Of a stretch of 64,000 nt of DNA, positions 39,598 to 47,573 are shown piece by piece. Under the pieces are notes generated by a model. It searched no databases and had not been told where the DNA came from. It was given only the letters and a program-made list of their open reading frames with translations. Source of the DNA: Rhizobium sp. FKY42 (GTDB lineage: Bacteria > Pseudomonadota > Alphaproteobacteria > Rhizobiales > Rhizobiaceae); contig NZ_STGA01000029.1 of NCBI RefSeq assembly GCF_005222835.1, positions 558,001-622,000 of the forward strand, read 5' to 3'. Each line of letters opens with the position of its first letter. The first letter of the stretch is position 1. The position numbers were made by a program, and so were the translations under genes.

Positions 39598-39717
39598 AGT
39601 TTATTCCTTGGCCCACATGCCATCTGCCTGTTTGCGCGTCCTCGCACCTGCAACGCTGCGGGCGCGCGGCGTGGCAGGAATTTCCTCGGAGCGGAGTTCC
39701 AGGAGAAGATCAGGCAT
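39553..39717. repeat. 45-bp direct repeat of the glyS 5' end, offset 120 bp
   Basis: Positions 39553-39597, the first 15 codons of glyS, recur at 39673-39717 with a single mismatch (39580 T against 39700 C, both a leucine codon). The offset is exactly 120 bases, so both copies are in the same frame. Confidence 0.95.
39601..39717 (-). pseudogene. 38-codon upstream frame carrying a duplicated glyS start
   Basis: Reading from an ATG at 39717, the frame gives [15 protein letters not shown], identical to the glyS start, then 23 unrelated residues ending MWAKE and a TAA at 39601-39603. Only one codon (ACT) separates that stop from the glyS ATG, and the frame is the same as that of glyS. It may be a remnant of a partial duplication, the original start of glyS now interrupted, or a short leader peptide coupled to glyS. 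No good Shine-Dalgarno is seen before 39717. Confidence 0.6.
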
Positions 39718-39794
39718 GATGACTATTCGGCTCTGGCTTTAAAATTCGATGCCGGGACTTAGCAAGGCAACGTTCAAAAGTCATCCGCAGAGTG

Positions 39795-39834
39795 CGAAAA
39801 AAGAAGATGCAGCAAGCAATCCCGCATCTTCTTT
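39795..39834 (-). terminator. terminator of the TM2-domain gene
   Basis: On the minus strand an 11-bp stem AAAGAAGATGC/GCATCTTCTTT (39834-39824 with 39810-39800) closes a 13-base loop and runs into TTTT. It lies 15 bases after the stop of the gene at 39849-40178, so glyS must have its own promoter between here and 39717. Confidence 0.8.
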
Positions 39835-39848
39835 CAACATGCATCGAA

Positions 39849-40178
39849 TTACAGGCTGCCTGTCAGTGCCCGCTGAAGCAGCTCATTGCGCACCTGGTTC
39901 TTGTGCTTGGCAACCATGCCCGGAATGAGAAAGGCATCGATCAAGACCCAGATCCCCATGATGCCGAGAAACACGACGCCGACACCGATGAAGCTTGTCG
40001 CAAAACCGATAATCGTCAGTAGCAGAATGGCGATCGCCGACCCCTTGCGCCCCAGATAGAAGCGATGGCCACCGAGTGAACCAAGAAAGAACCAGATGAG
40101 ATAGGCAGCGCCAATCGATTTGGCTTCATTTGTGACGCGCTGCTCAATTAGTATTTGTTGTTCGGTAGTAACGGCCAT
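39849..40178 (-). CDS. TM2 domain-containing small membrane protein
   Basis: The 109-residue protein has a polar N-terminus and two membrane helices (AAYLIWFFLGSLGGHRFYLGRKGSAIAILLLTIIGF and FLGIMGIWVLIDAFLIPGMV) with the TM2 landmarks GGHRFYLGR between and DAFLIPGM after. TM2 proteins are common but their role is unknown. AGAGG lies nine bases before the ATG. It is bounded by a terminator downstream and an 83-base gap to the DUF2207 gene upstream. Confidence 0.88.
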   Translation of the reverse strand: MAVTTEQQILIEQRVTNEAKSIGAAYLIWFFLGSLGGHRFYLGRKGSAIAILLLTIIGFATSFIGVGVVFLGIMGIWVLIDAFLIPGMVAKHKNQVRNELLQRALTGSL

Positions 40179-40261
40179 GAACTAAACCTCTGTTGTCCCC
40201 AATTTCTTCTTAGACAAGGACAACAGAACAGACAATCTTCAAAGAGTTTTAGCCTTAAATT

Positions 40262-42211
40262 CTACCAGCCGCCGCCACCTCCACCGCCACCGCCGCCACC
40301 GGAAGAGCCACCACTGGAGAATCCCGACGAAGACGAGGAGACGGGCTGCGGGATGGTGGATGCGATGGTCGACGCCATGGACGACGAAAAGCCACCTATG
40401 CTGTCCCCAAACGAGCCGAAACTATCTCCACTGTACCAGCCGGGGTGATAGCTCGCCGCTGTAGCACCGGCTGCAGCGGTTGCAAGCCAGGTTTCGAATG
40501 TGCGGCTCCATGGCTTTTCCACACCCAGCGCAACGGCGTAGGGTAGAAGCGTCTCGAAATGGCGCGGCGACATTTCCGGCACATCGACCATGTTCATGCG
40601 ATCTTTTTCGGCCAGCGTCAGGTAGATCCGCAAGCCCTCCACCTCATCCATCAACTTCGCGCCCAGAGGCGTTGGTGCGCCCATGAGGAAGAAGAATATG
40701 GCGTTGATGAGCGTAATTCCGCCGACGACCGCCAGAACCGGCCAATCGGCGTGATCCAGCGCTTCGACCGCCGCGACAAGCAGACCTCCGGCGGCAATCA
40801 GGCCAATGAAGCCGAAGACACCGAACATCAGAACGCCGCCGATGCGCGCCAGAACGCTGCGCTTACGGAACAGGGAGCGACCGGCATTCAGGGCAAAGCC
40901 ACCCCAAACCGCACCGAAAATGACCGAGGGAACGAGGAAGCCGATGCTATCGGGATCAAAATCACCGAAGAACAGGAGGGCCGCGAGAGCCAGGATGCTG
41001 AGGAGAACACCGACGACGACATAACCGATATTGCTCTTGTAGTAGCGGCCGCGATGCTCTTTTTCGATCGCGTTGCGAAAGAGCTTGCCAACAGATTGCA
41101 CCTTCGTGCCATTGGCCTTGTCGATGGTGAAAGCTTCGCCCTTCGCGCCCATCTGCTGCAGCAGGATGGCCTGTCCGGCGGGGAGACCGGATGGAGCGGC
41201 TTTGCCCGTTCGCCGCACCACAATGCTGCTCTTCAAATCTTCCAGAACAACATAACCGCCCACGGCGAGATCGATGAAGCTGGCCGACAGCGCATCCCAG
41301 CCTTCGCCGGAGAAACCCTTGTTGTCGACATAGTTGACCAGTGCAGGCGATAGCCCTTCCGGTGGATGCCAGCGCGGCACCACGACGCCGCGCGGCGGAT
41401 CACGACCAACACGTCGCCAGAACCAGAGATAGTAGAGCCCGACCACGGCCAGGGTGATACCGCCAATGATGAAGTTGATGTTATCGCGCCAGAACCAGCC
41501 GCGCTGCTGCGCATCGCTGGGCGGCATGATCGAGCCCTTGGGCATGGCGATGGCAATCGTCAGGCCTTCATTCGGGCTGAGAGGGCGCACAGTAACGAAC
41601 CCCGGCGCCGTATCGCTGCCAGTGCGGCGCGCATCCTTACCGGTTGCGCCTTCGGCACCTGTGAAAAAGGTCGTGTTCAGCGACTTCACCCCCGGTGGTA
41701 ACTGCACCACGGCGGAGGCCTGATCGATACGGAACATCCAGCCATTGCCGGTCACATTCCAATAAAACTCGTCGAAGCTGTCCTGATAGCGGATCTGGCG
41801 ATCCGTCCGGTAGGTCAGTTCATAGGTGTGCAGACCGCGATCAAGCTGGGTATCAGCAGAGCCGAGATAGATGCGCACGCCTCCGCTCACGCCTTCCGTG
41901 CGCCAGTTTTCCGGCCGCCCGTCGCGGGTGACAGTCAGAACCTCGAAGCCCACCTTCTGCCGCTTGCCCTTCGCATCCACCATGTAGAGCGGGAAGTCGC
42001 GAAAGATGCCACGCCGGATATCCTTGCCTTCCGCATTGACGGTGATGATCTCGGTGACCGTCACATCGCCTTCACGACTGAGCTGGATCTCGGAGCGAAA
42101 GGCCGCGATATATTCCGCAGCCCATGCCGCACCCGACATGCCAACCCCCAGCGCCTGCAGCATTAGCAGCAGCAGGAGAAGGCGAACAATTGGCACGCGA
42201 GCGCATATCAT
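40262..42211 (-). CDS. DUF2207 family membrane protein
   Basis: A 649-residue protein with a signal peptide (cleavage about AWA-AEY), an extracytoplasmic beta domain (about 33-230: EIQLSREGDVTVTEIITVNAEG and YWNVTGNGW are typical of DUF2207), a first membrane helix (about 250), a cytoplasmic part, a group of four hydrophobic helices (about 400-500), and a Ser-rich then Gly-rich tail ending in a run of glycines and Trp. The Gly-run end is a known feature of the family. Function unknown. It often lies near lemA, as here (lemA is two genes upstream), and starts six bases after the stop of aroA. Confidence 0.85.
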   Translation of the reverse strand: MICARVPIVRLLLLLLMLQALGVGMSGAAWAAEYIAAFRSEIQLSREGDVTVTEIITVNAEGKDIRRGIFRDFPLYMVDAKGKRQKVGFEVLTVTRDGRPENWRTEGVSGGVRIYLGSADTQLDRGLHTYELTYRTDRQIRYQDSFDEFYWNVTGNGWMFRIDQASAVVQLPPGVKSLNTTFFTGAEGATGKDARRTGSDTAPGFVTVRPLSPNEGLTIAIAMPKGSIMPPSDAQQRGWFWRDNINFIIGGITLAVVGLYYLWFWRRVGRDPPRGVVVPRWHPPEGLSPALVNYVDNKGFSGEGWDALSASFIDLAVGGYVVLEDLKSSIVVRRTGKAAPSGLPAGQAILLQQMGAKGEAFTIDKANGTKVQSVGKLFRNAIEKEHRGRYYKSNIGYVVVGVLLSILALAALLFFGDFDPDSIGFLVPSVIFGAVWGGFALNAGRSLFRKRSVLARIGGVLMFGVFGFIGLIAAGGLLVAAVEALDHADWPVLAVVGGITLINAIFFFLMGAPTPLGAKLMDEVEGLRIYLTLAEKDRMNMVDVPEMSPRHFETLLPYAVALGVEKPWSRTFETWLATAAAGATAASYHPGWYSGDSFGSFGDSIGGFSSSMASTIASTIPQPVSSSSSGFSSGGSSGGGGGGGGGGGW

Positions 42212-42217
42212 CCCTGG

Positions 42218-43474
42218 TCAGCCCCGATCCAAAGCCACGCCAAGCGATGACAGGGCATCCCAATAGTGCGGATAGGTTTTTGCCACGCAGCCCGGATCAA
42301 GAATGGTAATGCCGTTGATCTTCAGGCCCGCCAGCGCAAAGCTCATGGCAATGCGGTGATCGGCAAAGGTATCGATGCTGGCAGGCAGCGTCTGGCCGAC
42401 AAGCGCAGGGTCGGATGCGACAACGAGATCGTCGCCTTCCTCCGTGGCCAGACCGTCGCGAATATTATTGAGGCCGGTCGAGAGCGCACGGATGCGATCG
42501 CACTCCTTCACGCGCAGGTTCGCGATGCCGACAAAACGCACCGGCGTTTCGTTGAAGGCAGCCAGAACCGCAATCGTCGGAATGGCATCCTGCATCTGGC
42601 TGCCATCGATCAGTGAAGGCATGTTCGGGAAAGCCGAAATGACCTCATAGGCCTTGGCATCCGGCTGGGTAAACTCGGTCGCAGGTGTGCCAATATCGAT
42701 TGAACCACCGGTCAGCACTTCCGCGCCCCAGAGATAGGTGGCAGCAGAGGCATCTGGCTCGATGTGGAAATCGGTTGCTGTGTAACCCGTGGGTTCGATG
42801 CGCCAGACGGATGGGGACGGCTGCTCGACCCTCGCCCCGAAAGCACGCATGGCGGCCAAGGTGAGATCGATATAGCCGCGTGCGCCGATATCGGCACCGG
42901 CCAGTTCGATTTCGAAGGGTTCGGCGGCGATGGCCGCGGCCATCAAGAGGGCCGACACATACTGGCTGGACAGACCGGCATCGATGACAACGCGGTTCTT
43001 CTCGAACCGGCCTGTGGCATCGATTGTCACCGGCGGGCAGCCGGTTGGTGCTTCGACGGCAACGCCCAGCGACCGCAAGGCATCGACCAGAGGCTGGATT
43101 GGACGCTTGCGCATATGCTGATCGCCATCCACCACATAGCGCCCCTGCCCCAGAGCCACGGCCGCTGTCAGAAACCGTGTTGCCGTGCCTGCGTTGCCAA
43201 GGAAAAGCGGCTCCGACGGCGGGGTGAGAGTGCCGGAACTGGTGACGACGAAGGTGGTCGCGTCCGGCTCATCCACCGTCACGCCCATGGCGCGCAGAGC
43301 TTCAGCCATATAACGTGTGTCATCGCTTTTCAGCGCGCCGGTCAGGCGGCTCGTTCCCTTGGCGAGACCGGCCAGCAACAGGGCACGGTTGGTGATGGAT
43401 TTCGAACCGGGAGGCGCCACATGCCCCTTCAGGGGATGGGCGGGTGGCAGGATGGTCAGTTGATCGGCACTCAT
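42218..43474 (-). CDS. aroA: 3-phosphoshikimate 1-carboxyvinyltransferase (EPSP synthase)
   Basis: The 418-residue enzyme makes EPSP from shikimate-3-phosphate and PEP. Active-site lines: PPGSKSITNR (K25, S26, R30), KSDDTRYM, FLGNAGTATRFL (N94, G96, T97, R100), and later DAIPTIAVLAAF, RVKECDRI and TFADHRIAMSFALAGL. The position after R100 is Phe101; in the Escherichia coli enzyme, with the same numbering, this is Pro101, where changes lower glyphosate sensitivity. The gene is set between lemA and DUF2207, not in the usual aroA-cmk-rpsA order. It could be a second EPSPS beside the CP4-type copy known from Agrobacterium, but this cannot be seen here. Confidence 0.93.
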   Translation of the reverse strand: MSADQLTILPPAHPLKGHVAPPGSKSITNRALLLAGLAKGTSRLTGALKSDDTRYMAEALRAMGVTVDEPDATTFVVTSSGTLTPPSEPLFLGNAGTATRFLTAAVALGQGRYVVDGDQHMRKRPIQPLVDALRSLGVAVEAPTGCPPVTIDATGRFEKNRVVIDAGLSSQYVSALLMAAAIAAEPFEIELAGADIGARGYIDLTLAAMRAFGARVEQPSPSVWRIEPTGYTATDFHIEPDASAATYLWGAEVLTGGSIDIGTPATEFTQPDAKAYEVISAFPNMPSLIDGSQMQDAIPTIAVLAAFNETPVRFVGIANLRVKECDRIRALSTGLNNIRDGLATEEGDDLVVASDPALVGQTLPASIDTFADHRIAMSFALAGLKINGITILDPGCVAKTYPHYWDALSSLGVALDRG

Positions 43475-43525
43475 GATACTCTCGCAAGCGCTATTGGAGC
43501 GCCTTTTGCATAAACGTCAGGCATT

Positions 43526-44077
43526 TCAGAACTTAACGGTCGGAACAGCCCGATCCGCTTCATTGGTAATTTCGAAATAGGGCTTCTTGGCAAAGCCGAA
43601 CTGACCGGCAATGAGGTTGGACGGGAAGCTTTCCACCTTCACATTCAGGTCACGCGCAGCACCATTATAATAGCGGCGTGACATCTGGATTTCGCCTTCC
43701 ACGGTTTCCAGCGACTGCTGCAGCTCCAGAAAGTTCTGGTTCGCCTTGAGTTCCGGATAGGCTTCCGCGAGCGCGACAATGCGGCCAAGCGCTTGCCCAA
43801 GAAGACCTTCTACGGCTGCGCGGCCCGCGACGTCGCCGGCTGGCACGGCCTGCGCCTTGTTGCGCAGTTCGACCACGGCTTCCAGCGTGGATTTCTCATG
43901 GCTGGCGTAACCTTTGACGGTCTCAATCAGGTTGGGAATGAGATCGGCGCGGCGCTTCAGCTGCACGTCAATGCCCGACCAAGCCTCTTCCGCCATCTGA
44001 CGGGATTTAACCAGCCCGTTATAGACGAAGACGACATAGAGGGCGATGGCCGCGAGTACGGCTAAGGCGACATACAT
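43526..44077 (-). CDS. lemA: LemA family protein
   Basis: A 183-residue protein with one N-terminal membrane helix (ALAVLAAIALYVVFVYNGLV) and a helical-bundle domain outside: YNGLVKSRQMAEEAWSGIDVQLKRRADLIPNLIETVKGYASHE, then ENQNFLELQxxLExxE-like NQNFLELQQSLETVEGEI and the end RYYNGAARDLNVKVESFPSNLIAGQFGF. These are all LemA landmarks. LemA proteins are linked to envelope stress and often sit beside a DUF2207 or M48 peptidase gene. GGGGAG lies six bases before the ATG. Possibly co-transcribed with aroA (51-base gap). Confidence 0.92.
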   Translation of the reverse strand: MYVALAVLAAIALYVVFVYNGLVKSRQMAEEAWSGIDVQLKRRADLIPNLIETVKGYASHEKSTLEAVVELRNKAQAVPAGDVAGRAAVEGLLGQALGRIVALAEAYPELKANQNFLELQQSLETVEGEIQMSRRYYNGAARDLNVKVESFPSNLIAGQFGFAKKPYFEITNEADRAVPTVKF

Positions 44078-44098
44078 GGAGGGCTCCCCGGCTTAATC

Positions 44099-44128
44099 AG
44101 CGCGCGAACCCTAATCGTTCCGCGCGCT
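44099..44128 (-). terminator. possible hairpin terminator after glyQ
   Basis: An 11-bp stem AGCGCGCGAAC with its complement (one bulged C) and a loop of about seven bases lies between the glyQ stop and the lemA start. There is no T run, so the call is weak. Confidence 0.4.
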
Positions 44129-44168
44129 TCTGTCATCGGGATTCTCTGACCTGGCTGTGTAAGGCCTC

Positions 44169-45149
44169 TCAGGCCGCCGCACCAAGGTTGGCGCCACCGG
44201 CATCCGTCAGCAGGAAGGCTTCACCACAGGCCTTCGCCAGCGTGCGCACGCGCAAGATATAGCTCTGGCGCTCGGTTACGGAGATCACGCCGCGTGCATC
44301 CAGAAGATTGAAGACGTGGGACGCCTTGATGCACTGGTCATAGGCGGGAAACACGCATTTGTGGAGGCGCTGGTTGGCTCCTCCTTTTTCGCTCCCCGCC
44401 TCTTCATCGCCTGGCGCACCGGCGGCGAGAAGTGCCTGACACTCCTTTTCCGCGTCGATGAAATGGCGATGCAGCATTTCAGTGTCGGCGAATTCGAAAT
44501 TGTGGCGCGAATATTCCTGCTCTGCCTGCAGGAAGACGTCACCGTAGGAAATCTTTTCCTCGCCTTCGCGACCGTTGAAGTTGAGGTCGTAAACATTGTC
44601 CACGCCCTGCACATACATGGCCAGACGTTCCAGACCATAGGTCAGCTCACCGGCAACCGGCGAGCACTCGATGCCGCAAACCTGCTGAAAGTAGGTGAAC
44701 TGCGAGACTTCCATGCCATCGCACCAGCATTCCCAGCCAAGACCCCAGGCGCCGAGCGTCGGGCTTTCCCAATCGTCTTCCACAAAGCGGACATCATGCA
44801 GTAGCGGATCGAGACCGATGGCCGCCAGCGAACCGAGGTAAAGCTCCTGCAGGTTCGACGGGTTCGGCTTAAGGATGACCTGATACTGGTAATAGTGCTG
44901 CAGGCGGTTGGGGTTTTCACCATAGCGGCCATCGGAGGGACGGCGCGAGGGCTGCACATAGGCCGCCTTCCAGGGCTTGGGGCCAAGCGCACGCAGCGTC
45001 GTTGCCGGGTGAAACGTACCCGCGCCCACTTCCATGTCATAAGGCTGCAGGACGGCGCAGCCCTTGTCTGCCCAATAGTTATGAAGCGTCAGGATCAGCG
45101 CCTGGAAAGAGCGCTTCGGGTCCATATGCGGAGCAAGGGTCGTGGTCAT
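44169..45149 (-). CDS. glyQ: glycyl-tRNA synthetase alpha subunit
   Basis: The 326-residue catalytic alpha chain. Landmarks: [34 protein letters not shown], the class II motif region [33 protein letters not shown], and [21 protein letters not shown]. The C-terminal part carries an insert [24 protein letters not shown], as in other alphaproteobacteria. The ATG at 45149 ([14 protein letters not shown]) is preferred over 45200; MDPKRS at 45125 is another option. Shine-Dalgarno signals are weak for all. It is separated from glyS by 4.5 kb and four genes, whereas in many bacteria glyQ and glyS adjoin. Confidence 0.95.
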   Translation of the reverse strand: MTTTLAPHMDPKRSFQALILTLHNYWADKGCAVLQPYDMEVGAGTFHPATTLRALGPKPWKAAYVQPSRRPSDGRYGENPNRLQHYYQYQVILKPNPSNLQELYLGSLAAIGLDPLLHDVRFVEDDWESPTLGAWGLGWECWCDGMEVSQFTYFQQVCGIECSPVAGELTYGLERLAMYVQGVDNVYDLNFNGREGEEKISYGDVFLQAEQEYSRHNFEFADTEMLHRHFIDAEKECQALLAAGAPGDEEAGSEKGGANQRLHKCVFPAYDQCIKASHVFNLLDARGVISVTERQSYILRVRTLAKACGEAFLLTDAGGANLGAAA

Positions 45150-45276
45150 GGGATTGTGTCCGGAGCCAGTATTCAAAGATTTTTGCGCGTCTGGTGCCAC
45201 GGCGGGGCTTAAGGGTCAAGTCTGAGGGGCAAGATCGCGCCAGCCAAGACGACGACAGGAATACCCCAGGACCAGC

Positions 45277-45471
45277 CTAATCCTCGTCTTCGCGCTTCAC
45301 GCGATATTCGCCGGTGACCGGGTCCTTGATCAGTGTTCCAATCGCCCCGGTCTGCTGTTCCTTTTCCTTGGCGCGCCGGATACGGGCGAGCTTTTCCGCG
45401 TCATTGACGAATTTCCGGTACAGCAGCCAGCCTCCGCCGATGAGAATGGCCAGAAACACAAGCTGCGGCAT
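45277..45471 (-). CDS. small single-span membrane protein, unknown function
   Basis: The 64-residue protein has one N-terminal membrane helix (LVFLAILIGGGWLLYRKF) and a charged cytoplasmic tail with Lys/Arg/Glu blocks and a DPVTGEYRVK element. It starts at ATG 45471 (MPQLVF) or at a GTG three codons upstream; GAGG lies between 11 and 2 bases ahead of the two. It directly follows sppA (34-base gap) on the same strand, which is the common order in Rhizobiaceae, so the two are probably co-transcribed. No family function is known to me. Confidence 0.65.
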   Translation of the reverse strand: MPQLVFLAILIGGGWLLYRKFVNDAEKLARIRRAKEKEQQTGAIGTLIKDPVTGEYRVKREDED

Positions 45472-45504
45472 GGGTAACACGTCCTCGAATCGGAAATGGC
45501 GGGC

Positions 45505-46377
45505 TCAAAGTCCGTAACGGCTCCATAATGCCCGTTCTTCCAATGTGCTCGCAAGACCTGCGGCAGCACCGGAAGCGATTTCCGCGCCGATGTTGGTGTT
45601 GGAAAGCGAAGCGATACCCGGCAGACGACGGCCCAGAAGGCCACGCGCCGAACCCACCAGTTCCAGCCGAGTCTTGGGGCCAAAGCGACGCTTCAGTACA
45701 TCGCGGATTTCGCCGATGCCATCGACAAGACCGAGCTCTACGCCGCGTTGCCCTGTCCAGAAAAGGCCGGAGAAAATGGTCTCGTCATCGGCAAGCCGCT
45801 CTCCACGACGGGACTTGACCATATCAATGAAGACCTTGTGAATGTCGAGCTGCAGCGATTTCAGATATTCGATGTCGCTTTCCTTTTCCGGCTGGAAGGG
45901 GTCGAGGATCACCTTGTTCTCACCCGCCGTGTAGACGCGCCGCTCGACGCCGATCTTCTGCAAGAGTTCAGGGAAACCAAATCCACCGGAGACAACGCCG
46001 ATAGAGCCGACGATAGACGTCGGATCGACGAAAATTTCATCGCCCGCCAGCGCAATCATGTAACCGCCGGAGGCCGCCACATCTTCCACGAACATCAGAA
46101 CACGCTTGTTCTTTTCCTCCGCCAGCGCCCGAATGCGCTGATAGATCAGGCGCGATTGCACCGGAGAACCACCGGGCGAATTGATGGAGATGGCGACGAC
46201 GGGCGCATCCTTCTTCGCAAAGGCGCGCTCCAGCACCGGGGCTGTATTGGCAAGGTTCAGCGTGGGGCGGAACTGGCCGCCGCCGGTCATGATCGCGCCC
46301 TGCAGGCGGACGACGGGAATGGCTATGCCTTCTTTACGGAACCGCTTCGGTAGAATGCGCGTCAAAAGGCCTGCCAT
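45505..46377 (-). CDS. sppA: S49 family signal peptide peptidase (SppA/SohB-like)
   Basis: The 290-residue serine protease has the S49 domain: VVRLQGAIMTGG, ISINSPGGSPVQS, VEDVAASGGYMIALAGDEIFVDPTSIVGSIGVV with the nucleophile Ser in the ASGGY motif, and the later catalytic Lys in the region EKESDIEYLKSLQ/VKSRRGERL. It is a single-domain form like archaeal and Bacillus SppA rather than the 600-residue E. coli enzyme. No clear membrane helix is seen at the N-terminus, so it may act at the inner face of the membrane. A very good AAGGAG precedes the ATG. Confidence 0.92.
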   Translation of the reverse strand: MAGLLTRILPKRFRKEGIAIPVVRLQGAIMTGGGQFRPTLNLANTAPVLERAFAKKDAPVVAISINSPGGSPVQSRLIYQRIRALAEEKNKRVLMFVEDVAASGGYMIALAGDEIFVDPTSIVGSIGVVSGGFGFPELLQKIGVERRVYTAGENKVILDPFQPEKESDIEYLKSLQLDIHKVFIDMVKSRRGERLADDETIFSGLFWTGQRGVELGLVDGIGEIRDVLKRRFGPKTRLELVGSARGLLGRRLPGIASLSNTNIGAEIASGAAAGLASTLEERALWSRYGL

Positions 46378-46474
46378 GTTATCTCCTTGGAATGGTGTTT
46401 ATTCATCATGTACGCAACGAAATGGCGGGCGCAATGGTTGCTTCCCGTAAATTCCGCGTCATTGGCAATCAGCC

Positions 46475-47245
46475 TTAACGACCCTTGCGGGCATAGGCTT
46501 TACGGCCATTGTTGAGATCATCCACAACGGGGGAGAAAGCGTGGCCGTCCGCTTCATGCATGAAGAGTGGCGCGCGCCATATGAGACGGGATTTCGAACC
46601 CTTGATGGCCGTGACGAGAAGCCGAATGGCATCTTCGCCCGGTCGCGGATGGATGGCTGTCAGTTCCAGCCCGCCAAAGCGTTTGCCACAAGCGGCGATG
46701 ATGTCCGCCACGGATGACGGGCGCGCAATGAGAGAAAGCTGGCCACCAGGGATCATGATTGCGTTTGCGGTACGAAGCCAGCTTTCGAAGAGGTCTTCGG
46801 TCATGGCATGCGCTTCGGCCTTGAGGGCGTTTGGTGTTCGGCGGTCCCGTGCATCGTTGAAGGGCGGGTTCATGATCACATGATGGAAATGATCATCCGG
46901 CAAACTCGCCGCTGCGCGTGCCTTGCCGCGCAATGTCACATCCGCCTCGATCACGGTGAGACGAGAGCCAAATGCACGGTTTTGATCGATCGCCGTATTT
47001 CTCCGCGCATAATCGGCCATTTCCGGCGAACGCTCGACCAGCACCACGTGAGCATTCGGCAATCGAGCGGCGACGGCAAATCCGGCAGCGCCGGCCCCCG
47101 CACCCAGGTCCGCCACACGTACAGGACGCTCGTCATCCACCAGCGAGGCCAGTAGCATGGCATCCATGCCCGCACGATGTGCCCCCTTGGCCGGTTGCAA
47201 CAGGTGAAAGGCGCCACGATGGAAGGCGTCGAGCGTCTCGGTCAT
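46475..47245 (-). CDS. SAM-dependent methyltransferase, TrmN6-like
   Basis: A 256-residue class I methyltransferase with the SAM loop VADLGAGAGAAGFAVAARL and the NPPF motif (HVIMNPPFND, about residues 127-136) which marks N6-adenine methyltransferases. Overall it resembles tRNA1(Val) adenine-37 N6-methyltransferase, but RNA or protein targets cannot be told apart by eye. Its ATG overlaps the stop of the DUF2007 gene by four bases (ATGA), so both are translated together. Confidence 0.8.
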   Translation of the reverse strand: MTETLDAFHRGAFHLLQPAKGAHRAGMDAMLLASLVDDERPVRVADLGAGAGAAGFAVAARLPNAHVVLVERSPEMADYARRNTAIDQNRAFGSRLTVIEADVTLRGKARAAASLPDDHFHHVIMNPPFNDARDRRTPNALKAEAHAMTEDLFESWLRTANAIMIPGGQLSLIARPSSVADIIAACGKRFGGLELTAIHPRPGEDAIRLLVTAIKGSKSRLIWRAPLFMHEADGHAFSPVVDDLNNGRKAYARKGR

Positions 47246-47469
47246 TTTTCAGTCCGCAGTTCCGCCTCAAGACCCGCATCGACCAGCAGCCGTCGCGCCT
47301 CATCTGCCCGCTCCGTCTCCACCAGGAGGCGACGGGGCAGAAGACCGAGGGAACCCTCCAGCACGCTCATGGATTGATCTGCGGTCAGAGAATGAATACC
47401 TGCGTCGTTCAATAGGCTGGTGGCGAAGGACAAGACCACGGCATCATTGGTGCGGATCAGTTCTTTCAT
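47242..47469 (-). CDS. DUF2007 family small protein
   Basis: The 75-residue protein begins MKELIRTNDAVVLSFATSLLNDAGI and has the pattern of the DUF2007 family (also called putative signal transducing protein), a small ferredoxin-like alpha/beta fold: strand, helix, LLPRRLLVETERADEARRLLVDAGL. No Shine-Dalgarno is seen, so it may be leaderless or weakly translated; a TATAAC lies 24 bases upstream on the minus strand. Overlaps the methyltransferase gene and is divergent from ispB. Confidence 0.8.
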   Translation of the reverse strand: MKELIRTNDAVVLSFATSLLNDAGIHSLTADQSMSVLEGSLGLLPRRLLVETERADEARRLLVDAGLEAELRTEK

Positions 47470-47511
47470 GCGTCAAACGATCTCGATTCCGGGTTATAAC
47501 ATGATTTGGCA

Positions 47512-47540
47512 CTTGCCGGTTGTTGCGCCCCTTTCTATTG
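47512..47540 (+). promoter_or_regulatory. rhizobial housekeeping promoter of ispB
   Basis: CTTGCC at 47512-47517, a 17-base spacer and CTATTG at 47535-47540 closely match the rhizobial sigma-70 form CTTGAC-N17-CTATAT. Transcription would start near 47547, which fits the TTG start at 47574 and excludes longer forms of the protein. Confidence 0.65.
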
Positions 47541-47573
47541 TCCGCCGCAAGATTTGAACAGGAGGCCATTTCA

